Shown one piece after another: positions 1 through 7,026 of a stretch of 14,959 nucleotides of DNA. The translations under genes were made by a program, and so were the position numbers. How positions within the stretch are numbered: the stretch's first letter is position 1; every line of letters starts with the position of its first letter. This stretch comes from JBGPJM01 sp041485385 (lineage in GTDB: Bacteria > Planctomycetota > Phycisphaerae > Phycisphaerales > UBA1924). Location: contig JBGPJM010000116.1 of the NCBI GenBank assembly GCA_041485385.1, positions 1 through 14,959 on the forward strand, written 5' to 3'. A model generated the notes under the pieces. The model saw only the letters and a program-made list of their open reading frames with translations. It did not search any database and was not told the origin of the DNA.

Positions 1-1192
1 ACTCGCGCGGGCCGCCAACGATTTTGTGGTTTCGCGCAAAGCGCCGGACGGGAAGGACGGCACCAGCATCATCGCCGGCTACCCCTGGTTCGCCGACTGG
101 GGGCGCGACACGATGATCTCCCTCCCCGGGCTGCTGCTGGTCACGGGGCGGCACGAGGAGGCCTTCGGCGCGCTGGTTCGGTTTGCGCGGGCGCGCCGGC
201 GCGGCATCATCCCCAACCGCTTCGACGACGCCACCGGCGAGCCGCACTACAACACCGCCGACGCCTCCCTCTGGTTCATCCACGCCGCGTGCGCGTACAT
301 GGGGGCCTCGGGCGACCGCGAAGGGTTCGTGCGCGACCTGCTGCCGGCGTGCCTGGACGTGGTGGAGCACTACCGGCGCGGCACCGACTACTCGATCGCG
401 ATGGACCCCGACGACTACCTCATCACCGCCGGCACCCCCGCCACGCAGCTTACGTGGATGGATGCGCATCGCGACGGCGTGACGTTTACGCCGCGCCACG
501 GCAAGCCCGTCGAGATCAACGCGCTGTGGATCACCGGGCTGGCCGGGCTGGCGGGGGCGATGGGGTCGGTGGAGCAGATGAGGGCGGCGGACCTGCGCTC
601 GCTCTCGGAGGCCGCGGGCCGCTCGTTCCGCAAATACTTCTGGCTGGACGAGCACGGCTGCTGCGCGGACCTGCTTGCGCCACCGGGGGGGACGGGGGAT
701 TCGTGGACGCCGGTGGCGCAGGTCCGTCCCAACCAGCTCTTCGCCGTCAGCCTGCCGAACTCGCCCCTGTCGCCGGCTCAGCAGAGGAGCGTCGTCCGCG
801 TGGTGCGAGAGAGGCTGCTCACGCCGCGCGCCGTGCGGACGCTGGACCCGGCCGATGCGGCGTACCGGGGGCGGTACCGCGGGACGCTCTTCGAGCGCGA
901 CGGGACATACCACAACGGGACGGCCTGGCCGTGGCTGATGGGCCCCCTGGCGGAGGCGATGATGCGGGCGGAGGGCTTCTCGCCCGCCTCGCGCGCCCAG
1001 GCCCGCGCCCTGCTGAGGCCCCTCATCGAGTTTCTCGACGGCACGTGCCCGGGGCAGTTGCCGGAGGTCTTCGACGGCGACGACACTCCGGAGGCGCCGC
1101 AGAGCCCGGGCGGGTGCCCCGCGCAGGCCTGGTCGGTCGCCGAGGTGCTGCGGGTGTGGGTGATGGTGGTGGCCGCGGGGGGGAAGGCGTGA
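1..1192 (+). CDS. Glycogen debranching enzyme, C-terminal part (GH133 amylo-alpha-1,6-glucosidase), 5'-truncated by window
   Basis: Hydrolyses alpha-1,6 branch points in glycogen or limit dextrin, in the cytoplasm. Seen: the motif GYPWFADWGRDT at nt 77-112, then NTADASLWF, a PVEINALW segment, WPWLMGPL, and GCPAQAWSVAEVLRVW just before the TGA. These follow the order expected of the (alpha/alpha)6-barrel glucosidase domain of archaeal/bacterial-type debranching enzymes (GDE_C). A GTG at 26 is not the true start: the same frame is open from nt 2 and reads LARAANDF, which fits the usual segment just before this domain. The N-terminal domain therefore lies upstream of the window. The 3' end is complete. 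No downstream gene is close enough to be clearly in the same operon. Family assignment is confident; exact substrate is inferred. Confidence 0.9.
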   Translation, partial: LARAANDFVVSRKAPDGKDGTSIIAGYPWFADWGRDTMISLPGLLLVTGRHEEAFGALVRFARARRRGIIPNRFDDATGEPHYNTADASLWFIHAACAYMGASGDREGFVRDLLPACLDVVEHYRRGTDYSIAMDPDDYLITAGTPATQLTWMDAHRDGVTFTPRHGKPVEINALWITGLAGLAGAMGSVEQMRAADLRSLSEAAGRSFRKYFWLDEHGCCADLLAPPGGTGDSWTPVAQVRPNQLFAVSLPNSPLSPAQQRSVVRVVRERLLTPRAVRTLDPADAAYRGRYRGTLFERDGTYHNGTAWPWLMGPLAEAMMRAEGFSPASRAQARALLRPLIEFLDGTCPGQLPEVFDGDDTPEAPQSPGGCPAQAWSVAEVLRVWVMVVAAGGKA

Positions 1193-1333
1193 ACGAAGGG
1201 CGAGGGGTCGCATACAGAGGCAACGGCGTCGACGGCGGGCTGATACCCTTTGGCTCGCTCGCCCGATTCTTCCGGCCCCCGGAGCGTGTCCGCGGGCCCG
1301 GCGCACACGGGCGGGCGTCAACGAGAAACTCCC

Positions 1334-2404
1334 ATGCGTAGATCCGCGTTCGGTCCGGCGTATCTGGTCGGCGGCGTCTTGGCGGTGGCGGCGATGGCGC
1401 AGCCGGCCGCGGCCCAGGAGACGGTGATGAAATACAAGTGGACGAAGGGGCAGGTGGTCCACTACCGGGTGACGAAGGAGACGAAGATGAAGATGTCGGG
1501 GATCCCCGGGTCCGACGACATGGAGGGGGGACAGCTGCAGGTGCTCACGGAGCGGCTGGAAGTGACCGGCGTGGACGCGTCCGACGGCGCGGCGACGGTG
1601 CAGGCGACGTTCGTGGCGCTCAAGATGGACTCGAACCAGCCGGGGATGCCGAAGGCGTCGTACGACTCGGCGAATCCGGACGCGGGGGCGGCGGGGCCAT
1701 CCAACCCGATCGTGTCGCTGATGTCGGGGATGGTGGGAGAGTCGGTGACGTTCGTCATCCTGCCCGACGGGACGGTGCGCAAGGTCGACGGGGTGGACAA
1801 GGTCTGGGACACCATGAGCAAGGGCATGAAGGGCGGCGGCCCGCAGGCCTCGATGATCGTGCAGGGCATGAAGGAGAACTTCACCGAGGAAGGGATGAAG
1901 CGACAGCTTGAGCAGGGGTTCAAGGCGATCCCGGAGAAGGCCGTGAAACCCGGCGAGACGTGGGCGACCAGCACAACGCAGCCCCTCTCGATGATGGGGA
2001 AGATGAGCGTGAACGGGACCAACACGTTCAAGGGCGTGGAGACGGTCGACGGGAAGAAGTTAGCCCGGATCGGCCTGGTGATGACGATGGATCTCCTGCC
2101 GCCCAAGGAGGGGGACCCGGTGAACCCGATGCTGGCGATGATGAAGCCGACCATGAAGGACGCCAAGGGCGACGGGGCTTCTCTGTTCGACGTCGGGCTG
2201 GGCCAGCTCCAGAGCACGACCATGACGATGACGATGCCGGTCGAGATGAGCATGACGGGGCCGGACGGGAAGTCGATGAACCTCAAGCAGAATATCACCA
2301 ACAAGGTCACGGTGGAGCGGGTGGACGCCCCGCCCCCGGCCCCGGCGAAGAGCGAGCCGAAGAAGGACGACAAGCCGGCCGAGAAGCCGGCGGACAAGAA
2401 GTGA
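1334..2404 (+). CDS. Exported DUF6263-like protein of unknown function
   Basis: Predicted exported protein of 356 aa. I chose ATG 1334 because it opens directly onto a signal peptide: MRRS, then a hydrophobic stretch to about residue 22, then an AxA site (PAAAQE) with cleavage likely after residue 27. The same frame is open back to 1250 but would place 28 unlike residues before the signal. The mature protein starts with YKWTKGQVVHYRVTKE, followed by alternating beta-rich stretches and many Met/Lys residues. This resembles the DUF6263 family (recognised by pattern, not by search). The last about 25 residues are a low-complexity Pro/Lys/Glu/Asp tail (PPPAPAKSEPKKDDKPAEK). There is no lipobox, so it is probably periplasmic or surface-exposed. 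No strong Shine-Dalgarno precedes the start. The gene ends 18 nt before a hairpin terminator. Function unknown. Confidence 0.75.
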   Translation: MRRSAFGPAYLVGGVLAVAAMAQPAAAQETVMKYKWTKGQVVHYRVTKETKMKMSGIPGSDDMEGGQLQVLTERLEVTGVDASDGAATVQATFVALKMDSNQPGMPKASYDSANPDAGAAGPSNPIVSLMSGMVGESVTFVILPDGTVRKVDGVDKVWDTMSKGMKGGGPQASMIVQGMKENFTEEGMKRQLEQGFKAIPEKAVKPGETWATSTTQPLSMMGKMSVNGTNTFKGVETVDGKKLARIGLVMTMDLLPPKEGDPVNPMLAMMKPTMKDAKGDGASLFDVGLGQLQSTTMTMTMPVEMSMTGPDGKSMNLKQNITNKVTVERVDAPPPAPAKSEPKKDDKPAEKPADKK

Positions 2405-2422
2405 ACAACAGGAAATGAAGAA

Positions 2423-2446
2423 GGGCGCCGCTGGAAGGCGGCGCCC
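2423..2446. terminator. Bidirectional hairpin terminator between convergent genes
   Basis: A perfect 9-bp stem GGGCGCCGC / GCGGCGCCC encloses the 6-nt loop TGGAAG. It lies 18 nt after the stop of the DUF6263-like gene and 29 nt after the stop of the convergent aminotransferase gene. There is an A-containing flank on the left and only a short T-poor flank on the right, so the U-tract is weak. Position and stem strength still make this the likely shared terminator. Confidence 0.7.
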
Positions 2447-2475
2447 CTCATTGAGGATCGGGATGGGCGTGCCGC

Positions 2476-3672
2476 TCAGGCGCGGTACGCCGCGGCGACC
2501 TTGTTCAGCGCGTCCTCGACGACGCGCAGGTGGTCCTCGCCGAGGGCGTGGTGCATGGGGAGGGCAAAGACCTGCGTGCTCAGGCGCTCGGCGACCGGGG
2601 GATGGTCCTTGACGAACGCGCTGAAGGCGGGCTGGCGGGTCATCGGGCGCGGGTAGTGCACCGCGGTGGGCACGCCCTCGGCCTTGAGCGCATCGCAGAA
2701 CTGGTCGCGCGTGCAGGTGAACTTCGAGGTGTCGAGCTTGCAGACATACAGGTGGTACACCGCCTCGGCGCCGGGGGTGGTCGTGGGAGCGGCGAGGCCG
2801 TCGATCTTCGAGATGATCCGGTCGTACCGCGCGGCGGCCGCGCGGCGCTTCTGCGTCTCGGCCTCGAGGCGGTCCAGGCGCGAGCAGCCGATGGCGGCGG
2901 TGATGTCGTTCATGCGGTAGTTGTAGCCGACGGACTCGTGGAGGTACTTGTCGGTCTCGCCGTGCGAGCGGAGGAGCTTGATGGAGCGGGCGAGGGCATC
3001 GTCGTTGCAGGTGACCATGCCGCCCTCGCCGGTGGCGAGGTTCTTGGTCGCGTAGAACGAGTAGGTGACGGCGTCGCCGTAGGCGCCGATCCCCTGGCCC
3101 CTGTACGTCGCCAGGTGCGCCTGCGCGGCGTCGTAGATCACCTTGAGCTTGTGCCTGCGGGCCAGCGCCTGCACGGCGTCGATATCCACCGGGCAGCCGT
3201 AGAGGTGGGTGCAGGCGATGGCGGTGGTCTTCGGGGTGATGCGGCGGGCGGCATCGGCGGCGTCGATCTGGAAGGTGGCGGGGTCGGCGTCGCAGAAGAT
3301 GGGGTTGCCGCCGCGGGCCACCACCATGGAGACGGTGGCGATGAACGTCCACGCGGGGACAAGGACATCGTCGCCGCGGCTGAAGAGGGGCTCGTAGGCG
3401 AGCTGCAGGGCGCAGGTGCCGTTGGCGCAGGTGAACGCGTGCCTGGCGCCGGAGGCGGCGGCCAGGCGGGCCTCGAGCTCCTCGCACTTCTTGGCCTGGC
3501 GGAGCATGCCGGAGCGAAGGACGCCGACGGCGGCCTGGATGTCGACTTCGGCCAGCGCGGTCGCCATGAATGGGACCGGCGACGCAGAGACGGGCGTGCC
3601 GCCTTGCAGAGCCAGCTTCGGCCCGGCGACAACAACGACAGAGCGGGGCACGGCGACAGACGGGGTCGGCAT
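2476..3672 (-). CDS. DegT/DnrJ/EryC1/StrS family PLP-dependent aminotransferase
   Basis: Fold-type I PLP enzyme of 398 aa, a normal length for the family. These enzymes usually transfer an amino group from glutamate to a keto-sugar nucleotide during surface-polysaccharide or antibiotic-sugar synthesis. Seen: N-terminal LALQGGTPV segment (residues 20-28), CANGTCALQLAY near 82-93, the PLP-anchoring YDAAQAHLA segment (Asp181, Gln184), and the Schiff-base lysine in SFYATKNLATGEGG (Lys210). RSHGETDKY and VGYNYRMNDITAAIG follow, as is typical of sugar aminotransferases, and the C-terminal VHYPRP motif is present. ATG at 3672 has a good Shine-Dalgarno (GGAG, 7 nt spacing). The gene is transcribed alone, divergent from the export cluster and convergent with the DUF6263-like gene. 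No sugar-nucleotide genes are adjacent, so the substrate cannot be given. Some relatives are regulators or dehydratases, but the lysine argues for an active aminotransferase. Confidence 0.92.
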   Translation of the reverse strand: MPTPSVAVPRSVVVVAGPKLALQGGTPVSASPVPFMATALAEVDIQAAVGVLRSGMLRQAKKCEELEARLAAASGARHAFTCANGTCALQLAYEPLFSRGDDVLVPAWTFIATVSMVVARGGNPIFCDADPATFQIDAADAARRITPKTTAIACTHLYGCPVDIDAVQALARRHKLKVIYDAAQAHLATYRGQGIGAYGDAVTYSFYATKNLATGEGGMVTCNDDALARSIKLLRSHGETDKYLHESVGYNYRMNDITAAIGCSRLDRLEAETQKRRAAAARYDRIISKIDGLAAPTTTPGAEAVYHLYVCKLDTSKFTCTRDQFCDALKAEGVPTAVHYPRPMTRQPAFSAFVKDHPPVAERLSTQVFALPMHHALGEDHLRVVEDALNKVAAAYRA

Positions 3673-3882
3673 GTTGGGGCTCCGTTCAGGCAGGGCAGGT
3701 CATGCGTGCGGTTGTTGCGGCGGTCGGCCGGGGCGAAAGGATAGGGCAGTTCAACCGCGGCGACTTGCCGCGCGCCGATGCAACCTGTCAGGGGCCGCGT
3801 TGCGAACAGAGGGCAGCCGGCCAACACTTCCCCTGCCCATACAGAGGATCCGGCCGATGTCTCAGCTCCCGCCCGGTCGCAC

Positions 3883-3888
3883 TATTAT
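3883..3888 (+). promoter_or_regulatory. Possible -10 element (TATTAT), leaderless start
   Basis: TATTAT stands out in a very GC-rich 223-nt divergent intergenic region (3673-3895). It ends 7 nt before the ATG at 3896, so a transcript from it would begin at or next to the start codon, that is, leaderless. The hexamer 17 nt upstream (TCTCAG) is a poor -35 match, so this is tentative. The rest of the region shows no clear operator, and I could not identify the promoter for the divergent aminotransferase gene. Confidence 0.35.
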
Positions 3889-3895
3889 CGGGGCG

Positions 3896-4891
3896 ATGAA
3901 ACTCAACAATCTTGCGGTCGTTCTGGCACTCGGCGCGGCACTGAGCGCCGGGGTCGTCGCGGCGTCGTCGGTCGTGGTCCGCTCGGACGGGAAATCCGGC
4001 GTAAACCCGGGCGCGGGGACGCTCGCACCACCGGTGGACTTTGAGGCGCTGGCCGCGAAGTTCGGCGGGGCGAAGGCGGACACGAAGGCGAGCCAGGACA
4101 CGGTGATGGCGTTCGGCATCCCGGTACAGGTGAAGGACATCGTCGTGGAGGGGGGACAGGCGGTGAAGAAGGGGGACCTCTTGATCCGCGCGCGGGACGC
4201 GGACCAGGTGGCGATCGTGGAGGGGCAGCGGATCCAGGCGGCGAGCGAGTACGAGATCCAGGCGGCGGACCTGGCGATGAAGCTGGCGAAGCTGAAGTTC
4301 GAACGGTTGAAGGAGTCGGGGACGTTCTCGCCGGCGGAGAAGGACGAGCTGGAGACGCAGTACCTGACGGGGGTGGCGCAGCTCGAGCAGGCCAAGACCA
4401 AGCACGAGCTCGAGAAGATGCGTCTGGCGCAGGCGGAGGGGCAGCTGGAGCGGTACCGGCTGGAGGCGCCCTTCGACGGGATCGTCGAGGAGGTGAAGGT
4501 GGAGGTGGGCCAGGGTGTGAGGGAGTCCGACGGGGCGATCCGCGTGGTGAACACCGCGAAGCTGCGGCTGGATGCCTACGCGCCGACGCACGAGACGATC
4601 GAGCTGGCGATCGACAAGGGGCACAAGGCGTGGGTGCTGGTGGACCTGCCCGGGAAGCCGCGGCTGGTGGAGGGGGCGGTGCAGTACATTTCCCCGGTGG
4701 CCGACTCGGTGAGCCAGCGGCGCCGGGTGCGGGTGGAGGTGGTGAACACGGAAGGGTGGCCGGCGGGGACGCAGGCGCAGGTGAGGTTCACCGACCCGGG
4801 GGGCGCCTGGGATGAGTACCGGGCGGGCGGGAAGGCGCTGGGCGCCGCGCCGGGCGCCGGCGGGATCGCCGATGGGAGGGGAGGGCGATGA
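3896..4891 (+). CDS. HlyD-like periplasmic adaptor (membrane fusion protein)
   Basis: Envelope adaptor of 331 aa, first gene of a four-gene cluster. Seen: an N-terminal hydrophobic segment at residues 5-28 (signal anchor or uncleaved signal). A first biotinyl-lipoyl half follows (about 70-100, IVVEGGQAVKKGDLLI), then a long charged helical hairpin (about 104-186). The second lipoyl half is at about 187-220 (YRLEAPFDGIVEEV..VGQGV), then a beta-barrel to about 300 and a Gly/Ala tail. This is the standard domain order of HlyD/RND-type adaptors, which bridge an inner-membrane transporter to an outer-membrane channel. ATG 3896 opens onto the hydrophobic segment. An in-frame ATG at 3857 would add 13 polar residues and overlap the putative -10, so I rejected it. 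The stop overlaps the next start (ATGA), indicating translational coupling. No transporter or TolC gene is adjacent, which is unusual. Confidence 0.85.
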   Translation: MKLNNLAVVLALGAALSAGVVAASSVVVRSDGKSGVNPGAGTLAPPVDFEALAAKFGGAKADTKASQDTVMAFGIPVQVKDIVVEGGQAVKKGDLLIRARDADQVAIVEGQRIQAASEYEIQAADLAMKLAKLKFERLKESGTFSPAEKDELETQYLTGVAQLEQAKTKHELEKMRLAQAEGQLERYRLEAPFDGIVEEVKVEVGQGVRESDGAIRVVNTAKLRLDAYAPTHETIELAIDKGHKAWVLVDLPGKPRLVEGAVQYISPVADSVSQRRRVRVEVVNTEGWPAGTQAQVRFTDPGGAWDEYRAGGKALGAAPGAGGIADGRGGR

Positions 4892-6894
4892 TCGATTTGA
4901 CCAACTTGAAGTCGCCGGGGTGGCAGCGAGTCGTCGCCGAGCTGGCGGCGGGGGCGCCCGACGACAAGGCGTTCTTCGAGCGGCTGATGCGCGTGATGGC
5001 GCAGGTGAGCGCGGCGAGGCGGGCGACGCTGATGGTGCCCTCGCGCGCCGGCGAGAGCGAGGAGATCGAGCCGCGTGTGGTGAGCGTGTGGCCGGAGGGG
5101 GGCGACGGGAGCGTGGCCGAGGCCGCGGACCCGGAGGCGGGGGAGACGATGAAGGAGGCCAAGAGCGCGGCGCGGGCGGCGTTCTCGAGCGGGGCGGCGC
5201 GGGCGTTCGGGCTGGACAAGCAGACGGAGTACTACGACTCGGCGCCGGGGCAGGGGTACGTGCTGGCGGTGCCGCTGGGCGGGGCGCCGGCGGCTGCCGG
5301 AGGGTCGGGCGGCGCGGGGGCGGGGGGGGCGGGGGCGGCTTCTGGGGGAGCGGGGGTGGCGGCGGTGATCACGCTGCAGATCGAGCCGCGCTCGAAGGAC
5401 GCGGTGCGGTCGACCTTGGCGATGGCGGAGGTGCTGGCGGGGTACGTGCACGGGCACGCGGCCAGGCAGCAGCTGCGGCGGACGCAGGCCGCGAGCTTTG
5501 CGCTGGATCTGGCGACGCGGCTGATCGCGTCCATCAACACCGCGCCGAGCTTCAAGGGGGCGACGATCCAGCTCACCAACGACCTGACCAAGCAGTTCGC
5601 GGTGGACCGGGTGGCGCTGGGGTGGGTGCACGGCGACCAGGTGCGGGTGGAGGCGATCAGCGACACCGAGCACTTCGACCGGCGGATGGCGATGGTGCAG
5701 CGGCTGCAGGCCGCGATGGACGAGTGCCTGGACCAGGAGCAGCCGGTGCTCTTCCCGCAGCCGCCGGAGACCGGGGCGGAGGGGGACGTGCTGCTGGCGC
5801 AGGCGATCGTGCACGCGCACCGGGAGCTGGCGGCGGGGGATGCCAAGCTGAAGGTGTGCTCGCTGCCGCTGAGGATCGATGAGAAGGTGGTGGGGGTGAT
5901 GACGGTGGAATCCAGCGGCCAGGGGACGATCGACCTGGGGACGATCGAGCTGATCCAGGCGGCGCTGGACCTGGTGGCGCCGGTGCTGCGGATCAGACGG
6001 AGCGACGACCGGATCCTGGCGCTGCGCGCGTGGGACTCGACGCTCAAGGGGAGCGCCTGGCTGGTGGGGCCCAAGCACACGGTGTGGAAGCTGGCGAGCA
6101 TCGCGGTGTTCGCGGCGGCGATCTTCGTGACGTTCTACACCAAGACGTACCGCGTGGGGGCGGAGGCGGTCTTGCAGCCGCGGGTGAAGCGGGTGATCTC
6201 GGCGCCGTTCGACGGGATCATCGAGTCGATCAAGGAGGACCTGAAGCCCGGCACGGTGGTGGAAGAGAACGAGGTGCTGGTGCAGATGGACACGACGGAG
6301 CTGAAGCTGAGCCTGCTGGACGCGCAGGCGAAGATGGCGCAAGCGGCGGCGCAGGAATCGGCGGCGCTCAAGGAGCGAGACACGGCCGCGAGCGAGAAGG
6401 CGCACGCGCAGTGGAAGCAGGCCGAGGCGCAGGCGCAGTTCATCGAGGACCGGATCAGGCGGTCGGCGATCCGGGCGCCGATCGGCGGGACCGTGATCAA
6501 CGGGGACCTGGAAAACCGGATCGGCGGCACGGTGAAGCTGGGGGACTCGCTCATCGAAGTGGCGAAGATGGACGACATCATCGCCGTGGCGCAGGTGGAC
6601 GACCGGGACATCTCGCTGGTGCGGCAGGCCTTCGCGGAGCAGAGGCGTGGCGGGTCGATCGTGGCGAAGTCGGCCCCGGACGATCCGCTGATGCTGACGG
6701 TGGAGCGGATCGTGCCCCTGGCGACGGCGAAGGAGGGGAAGAACACCTTCGAGGTGCGCGCCAGGATCGAGGGGAGGGCCAAGTGGATGGTCCCCGGGGC
6801 CGAGGGGCTGGCGAAGTTCGACACCCAGGAGCACCGGCTGATCTGGATCGGGACCAGGCGGGTGGTGAACGCGGTGAGGTTGTGGCTGTGGTGA
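4888..6894 (+). CDS. Tandem GAF-like sensor / transmembrane / HlyD-like adaptor fusion
   Basis: Protein of 668 aa with an unusual layout. Residues 20-190 look like a degenerate GAF-type sensor domain, interrupted at 131-156 by a Gly/Ala-rich low-complexity insert. Residues 200-365 form a clearer GAF-like domain (SFALDLATRLIASIN, DRVALGWVHGDQVRVEAISD, VCSLPLRIDEKVVGVMTVES). One transmembrane helix follows at about 398-417 (VWKLASIAVFAAAIFVTFYT). Then comes a HlyD-like part: lipoyl half RVISAPFDGIIESI..PGTVVEENEVLVQMD (435-468), an Ala/Gln/Glu-rich helical hairpin (470-522), a second half at 523-560 (RSAIRAPIGGTVING), and a beta-barrel. Topology inferred: sensor domains in the cytoplasm, adaptor arm in the periplasm. 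ATG 4888 overlaps the previous TGA and has a G-rich Shine-Dalgarno. The natural ligand of the GAF-like domains is unknown. Adaptor call is firm; GAF call is from sequence pattern. Confidence 0.85.
   Translation: MIDLTNLKSPGWQRVVAELAAGAPDDKAFFERLMRVMAQVSAARRATLMVPSRAGESEEIEPRVVSVWPEGGDGSVAEAADPEAGETMKEAKSAARAAFSSGAARAFGLDKQTEYYDSAPGQGYVLAVPLGGAPAAAGGSGGAGAGGAGAASGGAGVAAVITLQIEPRSKDAVRSTLAMAEVLAGYVHGHAARQQLRRTQAASFALDLATRLIASINTAPSFKGATIQLTNDLTKQFAVDRVALGWVHGDQVRVEAISDTEHFDRRMAMVQRLQAAMDECLDQEQPVLFPQPPETGAEGDVLLAQAIVHAHRELAAGDAKLKVCSLPLRIDEKVVGVMTVESSGQGTIDLGTIELIQAALDLVAPVLRIRRSDDRILALRAWDSTLKGSAWLVGPKHTVWKLASIAVFAAAIFVTFYTKTYRVGAEAVLQPRVKRVISAPFDGIIESIKEDLKPGTVVEENEVLVQMDTTELKLSLLDAQAKMAQAAAQESAALKERDTAASEKAHAQWKQAEAQAQFIEDRIRRSAIRAPIGGTVINGDLENRIGGTVKLGDSLIEVAKMDDIIAVAQVDDRDISLVRQAFAEQRRGGSIVAKSAPDDPLMLTVERIVPLATAKEGKNTFEVRARIEGRAKWMVPGAEGLAKFDTQEHRLIWIGTRRVVNAVRLWLW
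5316..5357 (+). other. G-quadruplex-type G-run cluster encoding a Gly/Ala insert
   Basis: Runs of 5, 8, 5, 5 and 5 G separated by short loops lie in the coding strand of the GAF/HlyD gene, in the segment encoding its low-complexity Gly/Ala insert. The pattern meets the usual definition of a potential G-quadruplex. It may simply reflect GC-rich Gly codons. Confidence 0.4.
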
Positions 6895-6900
6895 GTTGAA

Positions 6901-7007
6901 AGTGAAAAGCGAGAAGTGAAAAGTGAGATGCGCGGAATCAGGAGAAGGCCAGCGCGGACGTCGATTCCGCCGTCTTCTTTTCGCTTTTCACTTCTCACTC
7001 TTCACTC
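6901..7007. repeat. Long imperfect palindrome built of AGTGAAAAG-type units
   Basis: Left arm 6901-6927 and right arm 6980-7006 are near-complementary. Both read as repeats of AGTGAAAAGcGAGAAGTGAAA on opposite strands. An inner 8-bp stem GCGGAATC (6932-6939) / GATTCCGC (6963-6970) is perfect. The element fills nearly the whole 132-nt gap between the GAF/HlyD gene and the M50 gene. It is AT-richer than its surroundings, which suggests an inserted repeat of a dispersed family. As RNA it would form a strong hairpin in the polycistronic message. No coding function is seen. Confidence 0.8.
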
Positions 7008-7026
7008 TGCCCGCCCGGATCCCTGA

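Noticed and set aside
26..1192. GTG 26 as the true start of the debranching enzyme
   Set aside because: The frame is open to the window edge with family-like residues, and the enzyme's N-terminal domain would otherwise be missing.
1250..1333. Upstream start at 1250 for the DUF6263-like protein
   Set aside because: It would put 28 Arg/Pro/Ser-rich residues in front of a normal signal peptide that begins at ATG 1334.
1193..1333. Regulatory RNA or small gene in the gap after the debranching enzyme
   Set aside because: No convincing open frame, hairpin terminator or promoter pair was seen in these 141 nt.
2530..3744. 404-residue plus-strand open frame opposite the aminotransferase
   Set aside because: Gly/Val/Ala/Arg/Asp composition with no motifs; the minus strand encodes a complete PLP enzyme with its lysine and Shine-Dalgarno.
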